A stretch of 51,332 nucleotides of DNA from Haplomitrium mnioides (Eukaryota; Marchantiophyta; Haplomitriopsida; Calobryales), in assembly GCA_049999725.1 (NCBI GenBank), contig JBNGIS010017857.1, forward strand, positions 1 through 51,332, in the 5' to 3' direction. Within the stretch, counting starts at the first letter, position 1, and each line of letters begins with the position of its first letter. Positions 11,340-23,200 of the stretch are shown one piece after another. The notes beneath the pieces were generated by a model. That model saw only the letters and a program-made list of their open reading frames with translations. It was not told the origin of the DNA and made no database searches. A program made the translations under genes and the position numbers.

Positions 11340-11850
11340 TGCATGTGGATCCCATTCAGGATCTATCCTCCCACTCAAGCAATGGTTCTCAATACTCCCA
11401 CTCATGACTATCCAAGGTAAATCCTAAGAGGTCTTTGCATCTCAATTGCTTAGGCCTAGACAATGCCTTGGTGAGAGCTACTGCAATGCCATGTCCTCTG
11501 TAGTAATGAACTCCAAGTCAATCTCTGTCACAGTCTGCTGGCGGATGAAATGGTATGATCTTGCATAGGTAAATGCTGCCCATGTTTGTCCTCATGAATT
11601 TCTTGTTGTGCCACCTTGCTTGTGGCCAACTTCTGCCAAGAGCCTTCTGATCCAGATGACCTCCCTAGTTGTATGCGTGAGGGCCATGTACTCAACCTCA
11701 GCTTTTGACAAACCAATAGTGCTTCTTATTGGTTCAGCTTACTGCTCCTCCATATATAAAATGAAAAGTGTATGCAGATGTGGATGATTTGTCATCCTAG
11801 CCTCTTGACCAATCTGCATCTGAATATCCAACTAAAGTTGGATTCCTATG
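11340..11850 (-). mobile_element. Ty1/Copia remnant: RNase H domain and end of pol
   Basis: Reverse complement from 11832 reads VGYSDADWSRG, the start of Copia RNase H with its Asp residues. It continues through a KAEVEYMAL-like block near 11700, an ITTEDMALQ-like block near 11500 and an ALTKALSRPKQL-like block near 11460, the usual end of Copia pol. A purine-rich GAGTGGGAGG lies at 11367-11376, a candidate polypurine tract. No gag, integrase or RT is attached. The upstream side joins gene 1 copy B near 11905, so this element truncated copy B or the two were joined by deletion. Several frame breaks show that it is dead. Confidence 0.82.
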
Positions 11851-13259
11851 TTTGCTGTATGTTAACTTTTACATAGGCATAGTACATCAACAGCATAGGT
11901 CAAATTTGACGATTGTGAAGGTGGAAAGGTAAATTCTGCTTCGAGTCCTCACCTTTTTTTTTCAAGGATGTAGGCCGCAATCTCTTGTTGGGTAGGAAAA
12001 AAGTCATTCCACCATTGAATATCAGAATCTGTAAAGAACTTGTAGCAATTCTCACTTATGTTGTCATTTATTGCAAAGACCACTGTCTCGTCATCAACTT
12101 CTCTTTCTTCTTTTTGAGATCTTTTGATTTCAGAATATGTCTTGAGAGGAATCAACATTGAACTCAATTTCTCTGTCCACTTCAGGTAGGCAACTACGTT
12201 GACAAATACTATCTAGAGGGAACCAAAATTCATCTATTGAAAGTTGTTTACTTCAAATCTTTGCCTTTGAATCATTCAATTGGAACTTGAATTGTTGATT
12301 AAAGGTAATGTCATGTATCCTTTGAACCATAGAGGGGCGTTGTTGTAGAAACATTTTGAAATCCCATGTCTTTAACAAAAGAGTTACCTGAAGTTTAGGA
12401 TTATAGAATAATTGAAGCGTCTCGTTGAGACTCGTAATCATGAAAGCTTTGATACGTTTCAAACGTTTTAAGAATTGGCTGAATATTTGATCAATTTGAT
12501 CGTGAGTATGGCCAACCATGAGAAATCCCACCTTGATTTTTCAAAAAACATTCTTGGCAATAAGGAGACTAAGATATGCAAATAAGATAGAATTCTTATT
12601 CTCTTGTGTCGTGTTGTCCAACTAAAGATACAAAGTTGGAGGCAACGACCTTTCAAAGTCACATAATATTTTGTTGATCACAGTAATTATCAAATTAGAA
12701 TCACTTCTCAAGTTTCTATGCATTAAAAAGACCTTTGAACAAAAAGCATGATTGAATATTAAGCCACCAACAACATGCACACCCATTAAACAATCTTTAT
12801 CAATGTTTTCTGGTGGCCAAGGCTAGTGTAGAATAGCAAATTTCTTCTATTTCATTCTATCAATGAACTTTCCCAAGTACTTTTGACCATCGGCGTAACA
12901 ATTTCTTCGATGGTTTGCAAGTTTTGTTCTTTCTTTTATTTGTTGGTCACAATGAAGAAACAATTGGCAACTATATTTGACTATATTATCACAAAGTACG
13001 GAAGATATAAAAATAGTTAAGTACAATATATGGAGATGTTTGGAACTCCAAAAAGCCACCTAATGTGCTAAAAATATTCAAATCATCTTAAACAAATGTC
13101 TGGATTAGTAGAAGCAAAAATTTTTTAAGAGATTAAAATTAAACTTTGGGTAATTTAAATAAAGGAAAATTTGTTTGACTTAAAGTAAACAAAAGTTTTT
13201 TAAGGAGAAAAACAAGATTTGCTAACAAAAGGTCACAAATTGGAAGTAGAGTTTCAAAG

Positions 13260-13460
13260 GTAGCTTGGACTCTCTGTTCACGAAAGATAAAAAAAAACCA
13301 GAACACATACTCTGCACGTATAGGACGAAAGGAGACCACAACTAATCGTATGCACATACATGACCAAAGCAACAAAACCAATACTATGACTTGCTTTGAC
13401 TGTTGTTGCGTCTAGTTTTAAAGAAAACAAGAACAAATCCTATACGCGCATAGGATTTGA
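13260..13460. repeat. Palindromic motif cluster in the gene 1 copy B intron-like region
   Basis: Contains TCTGCACGTATAGGACG and TCCTATACGCGCATAGGATT, matching in reverse complement TCCTATGCACGTATAGAATC of copy A (891-910) and TCCTATGCACGCATAGGATT of copy C (50929-50948). The position between coding blocks is conserved in all three copies. Confidence 0.6.
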
Positions 13461-15189
13461 AAACAAAAAAAAGGTTCTTGCTTATGTTTTTTTTGTAAAA
13501 GGCTCTTGATTCAAAGCAACAAAAGCAGAACTTGTTGCAAGGCTAAGGTCACCACTAAGACTCAGATTCATTTCCTCGCTTTATTCGACTATAGACAAAG
13601 TTTGGATTCAAACTAAAAACAATAGACCCTATACAAGCAGAGACTCTCTTCTCACAACTCAAGTTGCTATGAATCAATCAACTCAAATCTTGTTTGCTGA
13701 ACAACTTAACAAAACAAATATCTTTTAGCACTAAGATGAGAAAACATAACATCTCTAAAACTAAGCTTTAAGTCTAGAAAAAAGAGCATTGATTAACCAA
13801 AGGTTTCAAAAAAGAAGAAATTCGTTAACTTTTGTTGGACTCCAAGACGTATTTTTCTCGCAATGATTTTATTTCTTCACATGTTTCAAAAACAAACAAC
13901 AAATCTATTGCGGTTTGGAATTTTTACATTTGGGAAATGAGTTCTCTAATGTTTTGTGAAACCCAAGAAATTAAGAATACAATAGGGATCTTCCTCTTTC
14001 AAATAAGTTGTGTGGTAGTCACAAACTTCCCATTTTCTAAAATTATTGGGCAAGTTATAAACTTTGTGAGTGGGCATTCTCTCGCAATGTCCCTGGAAAA
14101 AACTATCCATCCACTCATGCACAATCACTCCTTTAGCAGATAATTCTCTTTTTCCAAAAATGCCTCTAAGATATGCATTTTTTAGATTTTGAATACTTTG
14201 GATTCTATCATTTCCTATTGATAATATTAGTTTGAAGGCTCTTCTATATACAACAATACCTCTAGGCAGAGTAAGCCGATTGTCAATATCAAAGTCCTTT
14301 CTTGGTATTCCCTACTACAGTGTGATATCTCGATTCTTCATGCTTTGTCGAAAATACATTTCTCTCACAATTTTCAAAATATCTGTCTTGCACAACAACA
14401 AGAAATTATTTTGACAACATTAAATTCTCTTCAATTTAGAAATTCACATTGGCTCAAGCTTTTTTTTCACAAAGCTCTCGTCAGGATGGACTTTCCGTAA
14501 AGAATTTTCACGTAAGGTGTTTACCCATTTGGGTTTTGGCCCAGACAAAGAAATCTTAAGTTTTGATGGTTGATTTGGTGCATAGGCAAATCCAGCAATT
14601 GGAGATAATTCATTGTTTTGAAGATTTTGATCATCATTGTAAACACTGTTTGTTTTTTTGCAAATCATTTTCAAAGGATGAGGTACTTCTTGAGGATTGG
14701 GAGGACTGCACTATTCTGAAACTGAATCTTGTTCAATATCTCAATTTTTAGGAAATGTTTTTTGTAACATGATTGGTGCCCTTGGCGATAACTCTAACGA
14801 AATATTGATTGATTGAGACTCTTTGTTATAATCATTTTCCAAACTATCGTCTAAAGACTCCTCCAAAAAAATTCAATTTTTTTGAGATTTCCCAATCTCA
14901 TTGTGAGGTCCTACTTGAATTGAAATCACTCGTTGTTTGAGTGGTGCTATCGGGGACAGCGACTCATCTCCAAAATTGAAACCATCCACAAATTGTATGC
15001 TTTTTGTGTTTTGAACAAGCACACTTTGATTATAAATATTGAGGTCTCTCTCAGATGAGGACGAAGAGAGGTCTACAATCGTTTAGAAATTTTGAGTTGA
15101 ACGTCTTTATGTTGATCTGTTGGAGTAGTCAAAAGAAAGATTCAACTTTGATCGCTTGATTGGCAACAAATTTCTTGTGCTTGTCGAAG

Positions 15190-15350
15190 TTTGTTTCTTC
15201 AATTCTCTACGAGCACTGGGTTCTCTGTTTGATCGTTTGTGCACAAGTTGTTTACTCCTTAATCCTATGCGCGCATTGGGTTCACTCCTTGGCCATATGC
15301 GCACATATGGTCCAGTCTTTGATCCTATGCATGCATAGGGTTCACCTTGT
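15190..15350. repeat. Palindromic repeats near the 5' end of gene 1 copy B
   Basis: Units of about 50 bp, each with TTTGATCCTATGC and a GCGCAT- or GCATGCAT-type centre followed by GGGTTCAC. Examples are CCTATGCGCGCATTGGGTTC near 15264 and CCTATGCATGCATAGGGTTC near 15324. They lie between the gene 1 N-terminal region and the divergent gene 2, so they are probably in the 5' UTR or first intron. Confidence 0.7.
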
Positions 15351-15420
15351 TGATCTTCTTGAGTGGAGCTATGTGATTCAATACAAACCATTTTTTTTCC
15401 CAATATACTTGCCATCACAC

Positions 15421-15880
15421 TTGATGCTTTTGGTAGTCCATCGCTTACTTGTAAAGAATTGCAGTTTGAATAAATCTCAAGTTGCTTGTCAAAATTAACA
15501 CTTTTTGTGAAGATGAATCTTGGAATTCTAGCATTTTCTTGCTTTTAAAAACTCCAACCATTGATAAAGCTCACTAAAAATGAACTATCTGAAGAAACAA
15601 TTTTAACAAATATTGTCAACCTCTAACAACCCACCTAAAATATATGTTTTTAAAGAAATTTCCACAAAACGACAAAATTGGGAATGTTTTGTGAAGAAAT
15701 TGGAAAGATGAAAATGAGCGATGCTTTATATACTAGATTTAAACCGTGCAAACCTACATGTCAAAAGTTGTGCGAATCATTTTTTTGGCAAGAAAAGGCA
15801 TTTTTTGAAATCCAAGTATAAATGGAGTGTTAGTGGAAAGTTTCTTTCCATTGTTGCAAGTTCACTTTCCAGCTTTTGTT
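15421..15880. promoter_or_regulatory. Candidate shared divergent promoter between gene 1 copy B and gene 2
   Basis: This 450-bp stretch separates the 5' ends of the minus-strand gene 1 copy B and the plus-strand gene 2. GCTTTATATACTAG at 15722-15735 is a TATA-like box facing gene 2. I could not pick an equally clear box facing gene 1. Function is inferred from the head-to-head layout. Confidence 0.35.
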
Positions 15881-16204
15881 TTTTTGTTATCCTATTTTTG
15901 CAATTTTTCTAGACCTCCTCAACCAAAGCCTTACAGGTATTCGGATGTTATCAAGGCTTTTGAGCCCAAAAAATTAGACTCGGATTGGTTTGTAAACTAT
16001 GGATCCTTGAAAGATCATGATCAACACCTTTGTCTTTTTGCTAGAGAAGGTGAGAAATTCAACCTGGGTTTTGTTGTCTGAATCACCATGATAAGATAAG
16101 GTCAATGAGCCCACATCAGGATGCTTGTGCAGTTCCAAGATGCCATTTCAAACAACAAAGGAAGACGACAAGGTAAGATTTGAAAACCCTTTCTCTTTGG
16201 TTTC

Positions 16205-16320
16205 TTTCTTGACTTACTCGGAACCCTATGCGTGGATGGACCTAGGAGTCCAAGCGCGTATGGGCCTGGAAGACCATGTGCGCATGGACTTCCAGGTCCA
16301 TGCGTGCATAAAGTTTTGAG
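16205..16320. repeat. Palindromic repeats in gene 2 intron 1
   Basis: Four units with (T/C)ATG(C/T)G(C/T)G..ATGGAC..CCAGGTCC, about 30 bp each, for example CATGTGCGCATGGACTTCC near 16275. The block sits wholly between the donor at 16173 and the acceptor at 16424. Confidence 0.75.
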
Positions 16321-17994
16321 TAAGTTTTTCTTAGACTGAAAGTTAAATACAATTCTACTCTTTGTAAACATCTGGAGACTTTTTGTTTAACATGTTTGAT
16401 AATTTTTTTTGTTTTGTTATCCAGTTCACACAATATTTGGCGGACTTTGTGGATGGCTACCCTTACGCGAAGTGCGTCGAGCAAGATTCTATTAAGATAG
16501 CAATCAGCATCAAATTACTGAAGCCCAAGCAGAGCATCCACATTCAGTAGCTTGTGCCGCATCCTAGCGTGGCAACCATGTCAGCTAGAGCAACGCTACG
16601 AACATCTACTGCAAAAATGAGAAAAGGAGTGGAGTCAGTGGAGGCTCTGAAAAAGAAGAAACATGCTATTATAAGGAAAAAAACCTGTGCCAGCTCTAAT
16701 TATTGAGGAGGAGCATGCCCCCTCCTAATCTCCAACAAAGTCTTCTTCTGTTGCTCCATCGTCTTCAACACCGAGTACCTCAGAGGAGGAATTTGAGCTA
16801 GAGCCAATTGGGGCTCCAACATCAAGAGCAAAAAGGCAATCGTACAAGGGGTTGCGAACATTCCAAGAGCATGAGCAAGTGGACCCTCAGACAGTGTCTA
16901 AAGAAAATAAAAATAAAATCAAGGAGTCTGCAATCCAGCGATGCAGAGTCTGAGAGGAAATGATTACTATTAGGTTGGAAATTTTAAATCTTCTGAAATC
17001 TGAAATGGATAATTAGGGGCTATTTTAGATTAGGAGGTTAAATGAAGACTTTGTTGAGCTTCTAGCGCAAAGAATGCTTAGAAAAAAAATATGCGTACAA
17101 TTTTTTTTATTGTTGTTGTTGACCCTAAGTGCGGGTTGAAGAATAAGCCAGAGTTCGATATAAAGAACCCTGATAAGTATCGGCACAAGATTGCTGGAGG
17201 TAATCATAGTGTTGCCGCAAGGCAACTTTTGATCACCAAATACGAAGCAAAGAATCCAGCGCTTTTGCTCTGCAATTGCTATGTTTATGTGGGCCTTACA
17301 CCAACAAGGGCCCGTATTTTTGCAACTGATGACAATTATGACCAAAGATATAGGTTGGAGATGACCTCCATTCAAAAGGTCAAATATTGGTATAAGAGGT
17401 TTGTGGAGAGAGGGATGGTGCCATCCCAAAAATTAAAAAGAGAATTAGTGCTAGAGATCTTTGAGATCAAGCCTAAGTCGACACTTGAGAAGACAGTCAC
17501 TTCTCAAGACAATTGGTTCCATTTGGTGTTTAGAAGTGGTGAGCTATGGGATTTACAACAAAGCATTCTTTCTATGTGGGAGAAGAATATAGTGAAGGGC
17601 CAGAAGCCGAAGGCCAAGGGATCACTAAGAATAAATGACATGAAGTGGATACTTAGGAGGTCTCTTCAGGGTCTTCTTGATGAAGCAAAAATACTAGTTT
17701 TGAAATAGGTGGAAGCCAAAGAGCTTTCAACAAATGAAATATCTCGCAAAGCAGAGAGACATAAAGTTTTGGCAGTGATGGTGAAATCTTTTTGCTCCAA
17801 ACTTTACTGCAGCAGTTGGGAAGAAGCAAGAGAGGAGTACCCTCTCCACAATGAGGAGTCAAAGATGACTGCATTTTACTATAGTTTTGAGAAGCTTTTG
17901 GTAAGTTTGTTTTTACACTTAGCATTTATTTGTCTAGAGTTGCATTGAATTTATTGTAGATTGTGTTTTGTTAAAATGAAATTCAATTATAGTC

Positions 17995-18275
17995 AAAGTC
18001 CATGGGTGTATAGACTTTGAAGTCCTTGCGTGCATGGACATTGAAGTCTATGTGCGCATGGACAGTACAATCTCTATGCGTCCCTAGGGACTTAAAGTCC
18101 ATGAGCGCTTGGACTTCAAAGTCCACAAGCGTTGGGACTTCAAAGTCCACGAGTGCTGGGACTTCAAAGTACACAAGTACTTTGAAGTCCATGCGCGCAG
18201 GTACTTTGAAGTTCATACGCACATGGACTCAAGTCCCTACGTGCCTGGACTTAAATGTCCATGTGAGCATGGATT
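17995..18275. repeat. Roughly 30-bp nested palindrome array in gene 2 intron 2
   Basis: About nine degenerate units alternate GGACTTCAAAGTCC (self-complementary) with ATGCGCGCAT-like centres, at about 30-bp spacing. The array lies between the donor at 17901 and the acceptor at 18387. Open frames on both strands run through it because of the repeat and are not genes. Confidence 0.85.
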
Positions 18276-19635
18276 GTAAAGTCAATCTTAATCTAACTAC
18301 CATGGTCTTTGCTCAAATTTTCTTCCTCTTCTAAGTGAAAACGTTTTTTTTTCTCCTCTAATGTTTTTCTATTTTTGTTGTGTGTAGGGGGACAAAACGT
18401 TTAAACGGTAGTTTGCTAAGAAATTGATGGCAACTGCAAAAAGAAGAAAAAGATCGGGGGTCGAAGAAACCCTATATGATCAAGACCACCCTCCATACAC
18501 TTGTTTCCTACCCTCCTACTTTTCTGTTTCATTGGCAGAAAGCTAGAGAGTGGAAATCAAGGTAGCAAAATGATGTTGTTCCCCTTCCACTTGATGGAGT
18601 TCAGAGTGACAAAGACAAAGACTTACTACCCTTTGTTGATAGGCTCAACGTGGCAAATTACCAAGTCTACGGGGAGTCCAATGCTCGTTAGTTGAAAGGA
18701 TTTGTAAAACTTAGATGTTTCACTTTGGCCATTCTAAATGTTCCTTACAGTTACACCCTTAAGTAATGCAAGCACGATGATTTTGAACCTTTTTCTAGAG
18801 ACGACATTTTTTATATGGTTTTCTCTTTTGCGGCAGTCACCACTTTGGATTTTTGGTCTTTTTTTATAATACATTCTTCGCAACAATTTAGCATCATCGA
18901 TGATACTCTTTAGGAGGTTTGTTGTGCCATCAACCACGGCATATGATGAGTTCTTTTTTGATTTTTTGGTTTTCTAGTTTACCTTGTTTAGTTTTCCTAC
19001 ACTTTATTTCAAGTGTCTAATTTGTTTTTTTTTTCTACAAGGACAAAAGGGAGAGAAAGAGGAGCATGAGGTTGTTCAATTCACAACCTGTTGATGCAAG
19101 TGGTTGTCATCGACAAATTTTACGTAGTGTGTTTAGTTGTCCTGTGTTATCAGCGAAACTAAAACATCTAGAAGATGATGCTCATGTGAATGTTTATCAA
19201 AATCCCCAAGTTCTTTATAAATTCTTCATTGACCATTTATCAATAGAGCAAGATTGGATCTTAGATCTTTGCTCTAGATCCGGTACATGCCTTGTTTGTG
19301 CTTTGAAGTTGATGCAAAGTTGCATCGCTGTGGAATATGATAGATGTCAGTCTATCTACATTCCTTAGAGAGTTTTTACGATGGCTTCTTTGCAATCTGA
19401 CGTGACAAAATCGCAGATAGTATATGTCTACCATAAGAAGCCTGTTCCTCTTGGTAATACAGGTGCTACTGGTGATTCCGTTGCTATTTTTGGGACTGGA
19501 AAGTCTCAGAGGGACTCTCTTGCGGCTTCAAATGCTGAAGTTTCTCAGCCAATTGATTTAGATGAGACAATTCCTCTTGAAGAGAATAGAGTTATTTTAT
19601 TAGAGAAAACTATAACCATATTCAAGCCCTCCTGA

Positions 19636-20205
19636 AGAAGTAGATTGTGAAGGTTGTTTTGCTAGTGGATTTAACATGCAAAACATTCTTGTTGTATAGA
19701 GCCAGCCAAGCTAAACCACTCGGTAAACTAGGTCGGGTCACTCCCTATTTTAGACAGTAGCTAACTTCATATCCTCATGTTGGTCTACCACTTAGCTATG
19801 GAAGGAGATATGATAGACTTGGTTATTACTCAAAAGTTATATCAAACATAAGGATCATGATTCATTTGAAGAGGTTGTGAGCATAAACATCTTGCAAAAT
19901 AAACTAAGAGATTATTTATTTTTAGCGGCAAACAAGAGCTAGTCAGCCTTGATGTTGGAAATTGATAGCTCTTGATTTGTTGCTGGTAGATCAGAGGAAT
20001 TGCATGATCCTGCTCAGGAATTCCTGCAACATACTTCCTTTGTGAAGTGTGTCTTTGTAAGTGTTTTGCTGGTTTAAGATTCTAGCCAATTTAAAGGCAC
20101 TTTAGGAAATGGTGACCTCAGGGTTTGCGATTCTCAGTTATAGTGGATTTTCATTGCTGCAATATCATCAATGTGATTTGATATTTCCAATAGGCTATAT
20201 GCCCA
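19636..20205. other. Spacer between gene 2 and Copia I; no gene recognised
   Basis: No supported coding region. It should hold the 3' end of the gene 2 element and the 5' LTR/leader of the following Copia, but I could not identify LTR ends, a primer-binding site or terminal inverted repeats by eye. Confidence 0.4.
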
Positions 20206-20211
20206 CACTCA

Positions 20212-23200
20212 ATGAGGGATGCAAGTCTTGGTAGCTCCAACATGTATTCCATAGAGAAATTTGAAGGTGCAGACTTTCTGGACTGGAAGGCCAAGATGCA
20301 ACTAATCCTTGAGCTAAAAAGATTATGGAGGTATGTGAATGGTGAGTTTTCTAGGCCTTGTGGTAGGAATGCCACTAAGGAAGAAACTACAATGTAGATC
20401 CAAGTAGATAGACATGCTCAAATTCTAATCTGCCTGAGCTTGGGTAAGAAACAATTTACCCAAGTGAGGACCCTCACTACTTCAAGTGAGGTTTGGAATA
20501 GCCTTAAGAAGGCTTATGAGCAAGGGGGAGTCTTTGCTGCCACTTACTTATGGAGAAAATTGTTGTCCTTAAGATTTGGAGAGGAGGATAGTAGTGGATA
20601 TCTCTCACAGTGCCAAAGTTAAAAACCTAGTTGAGCAATTGCTATCAATAAACCCAGGTCTGAAAGAGGAAACATTTGTGCAAATCTTACTTGCTAATTT
20701 ATCTGAGTCTTATGATGTGTTGTTGCACTCATTGGAGAGCAACCTGAGCACCTTGACTTTGGATGAAGCAAATCCCAGGCTGTTGGCTGAAGAAACCAAG
20801 AAGAAAGAGCGTCTGGGTGGACCTGAACAGAGTTCTACCTTGTTCACAAGAGGCAAGGAGGCCAAGAAGTTCCAAGGTGAGAAGTCTTAGAAGGGGGGTA
20901 ACTCATAAAGTGGAATTTTTTTTTATTGTGACAAGCCTGACCACTATGCAAGAAACTGTCCCAAGAAAAACAAGGATCTAGAGAAGACACTTGTAAAGGA
21001 TGGCAAGGAAAAGCAAGCAAAGGAACAGATCAATATTGTTGTCAAGGAGTCTGATGATGTCATAGAGTATGTTCAAGGTAGAAAAGCATGGGTCGTAGTC
21101 TGGACTACCAAGGATCCACAAAGTGTGCCAATTGTGGCATGAAAGGCTTGGATATTTGGAGCTCAAGGTTTGAACACCTTGAGGTAGAAAGGCATGGTGT
21201 CTAAATTGAACTGTGGGAGTTTGGACTAGTTGTTAATGTATAAAGAAAGTAAACTATTATTTCTTCATTAATTTTTATATGAAAAATCATTTGTACATGT
21301 GAAGTTCAAAAGTGATTGTTTTTCTATGTTTTATAGTTTTAAGGGCTAAGAAAAGGCCAAGAAAATTATGGTGAAGATACTCTACATAGATGGGGAAGGG
21401 TACTAGTATATGTCTAAGGGGTTGAAAGCTTTCTAAGAGAGTATGGATCAATCTAAGAAAGCATGGGATCAAGAAAAACTCACAGCAAGGGATTCTCCAT
21501 TGCAGAACGTTGTGCCAAGAAGGATGTATAGGATAATCATACACAGTGCAAGGAGCATTTTTTGTGCAGGTAAATCCACAAATTGTTTTCTGGGCTAAGG
21601 CTGTGAACATAGTAGTCTCGCTCAGGAATAGGTGCACCAAGGCTGTGAGCTATTAATATGACACCAGAGGAAGCATGGTTAGGTAAGTAGCATGATGTTT
21701 CACATCTCAGAATTTTCGGCTATATATATTAGCACCTCAAGAACTGTGAAGGAAGTTGCATTCAAAAAATCATCAAGTGTGTGTTTCTGAGATATTGGGA
21801 TGAACTGCAAGGGTTACATGTTGCTCTATTGTGAGACAAAGCAGATAATCATGGGTCAAGAAGTAGTGTTTGATGAATGTCAGAGGATCAGACAAGCACG
21901 TCACGTGCAATTGGCAAAGGAGCAGGTTGGTATCTCCAAAGGAAAGGAGATAATGGTGAAGTATACAAGTGACGTGCCAGGCACCTCAAATCTGGAACAG
22001 AATCTGAAATTGGAGACAATGCTAGGAATAGTTCTAGTAGTGGGAGTACTGGTGGTATATGAGAGGACATTTGTGGAAGGAGAGAACGTTGTGCCAAGCG
22101 TTCTAGGAGGTTGAGCAAACAACTAGTGACAATGGATCTGGCAGTACCAAAAACATTGGGAATCAATGTGACCATGGAGATGATCTACTAGCACTATAGG
22201 AGGCGTTGCTCAGGGAGGACACCCATATATGGGAGGTGGTTCCTAAGGAGGAAATTGATTCGCTCCATTAAACGAGACGTGAACTCAAACCCAATTTGCC
22301 CAAGGGGAGGAAAGCCATTGGGTGTCAGTGGGTACTGAAGGTCAAGTACCAAGATGATGGGTCTGTGAAGAGATACAAAGCAAGGCTGGTTGCCAAGTGA
22401 TTCACGCAGATGACCAGAGTGGTTTACATAGAAACCTTTGCACCAGTTGCAAAGTTTTTTTCTTCAATCAAGTGTTTGTCGGATGTTGCTGCAATGATGG
22501 ATTGGGAAGTACATCAAGTGGATGTCAAGATAGAGATCTTGAGTGAGAGATCTATATGCAGCAACCATAAGAGTTTGTTGTGAGAGGAAGGAATGCTTTG
22601 TGTGCAGATTAAACAACATACTATATATGGCTTGAAGCAAGCGCCAAGGGCATGGCACCAATAGATTGATACACATCTAATGGAGAAGAACTTTAGGAGT
22701 GATGCAAGTCATTGTGCTTACACCTGAAGAGAGGGTGAAACACTATGAGTTTTGTCAGCTATGAAGATGACATAGTGATGATCAGAAATGGTTTGAACCA
22801 ATTAAATTAGGTCAAGGACTTGGAGATGATATTGGAGATGACAGACCTACAGGAGATTCACTATCTTCTTGGGATGCATGTTCAAAAGGATGGACATGGA
22901 AGGAAGATCACACTGAATCAAAAGGTCTGTATTAGAAAAATTCTTGAAAGGAATCAAATAGGAGATTGCAAGGCAGTCTACACTCCATTAGCTTGCATGA
23001 GGTCAACCAAGGATGGGATCTGGAACAAAAAGGAGGTTGAAGTGAAAATAGGCAGTCTGAATTATGCTATGCAATGGGAGTTGCCTCAAGGTTTATGTCC
23101 AACCCAGGGATAACTCAATAACTTGTAGTGAAAGAAGGCTCCAAGGATCATGTGCTGGAGTAGAGTGGATGTCTAGAATCCACTCTGATAAGCATCAATT

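Larger units (their letters stand above)
11905..15420 (-). pseudogene. Gene 1 copy B: transposon-like protein (DUF7869-like), 3' truncated
   Basis: The most informative copy for the N-terminus. Going down in coordinate: a low-complexity polar region (about 15100-14440, with PNQPSKLKISLSGPKPKWVN); RKDFDIDNRLTLPRGIVVYR (about 14300); HEWMDSFFQGHCERMPTHKV and HWRTHF..VKIP with a CxxC-type pair (about 14130-13850); an intron-like stretch (about 13800-13070); HCDQQIKERTKLANHRRNCYADGQ (about 12960); LPPTLYL and the LDN motif (about 12630); then VGHTHDQIDQIFSQF (about 12500). The last recognisable part is the YKFFTDSDIQWWNDFF block near 12020. The C-terminal domain seen in A and C is missing, because homology stops near 11905 at the Copia remnant. 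Frameshifts break the frame. The His-Thr-His and Asp residues are kept. The nuclease/transposase role is inference. Confidence 0.75.
15880..19635 (+). pseudogene. Gene 2: ParB-like domain plus beta-order N6/N4 DNA methyltransferase, intron-bearing, decayed
   Basis: Exon 1 (to 16172, AAG|GTAAGA) reads KPYRYSDVIKAFEPKKLDSD. Exon 2 (16425-17900, TATCCAG acceptor, GTAAGT donor) carries a Ser/Pro/Glu-rich stretch, then KIAGGNHSVAARQLL at about 17190-17235, resembling the GxHR core of ParB/sulfiredoxin nucleases, and RARIFATDDN further on. Exon 3 (from 18388) has LAILNVPYSY at 18725-18754, which I read as methyltransferase motif IV (usual D/N-P-P-Y/W). Exon 4 (from 19042) has ILDLCSRSGTCLVCALKL and CIAVEYD at about 19255-19345, motif I for S-adenosylmethionine (usual DxFxGSGT). 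Motif IV before motif I is the beta-class order. Damage: the first Gly of motif I is Arg, NPPY is NVPY, and there are in-frame stops (near 16540, 17707, 18690, 19366) and frameshifts. ParB-methyltransferase fusions are known from phages. The family in plants is from memory and uncertain. Confidence 0.65.

Noticed and set aside
15107-15418. Protein with repeated IGSKTG/IWPRSEP/IGLRSK segments
   Set aside because: The repetition comes from the palindromic 50-bp units at 15190-15350; probably untranslated or intronic.
17983-18334. Open frames on both strands with MDFEVPTLVDFEV or SKSTSAGTSK repeats
   Set aside because: Produced by the palindromic intron array between a clear donor and acceptor of gene 2.
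20978-22175. Several minus-strand frames (about 60-120 aa) opposite Copia I
   Set aside because: Opposite strand of a recognisable element, no domains, no conserved start.
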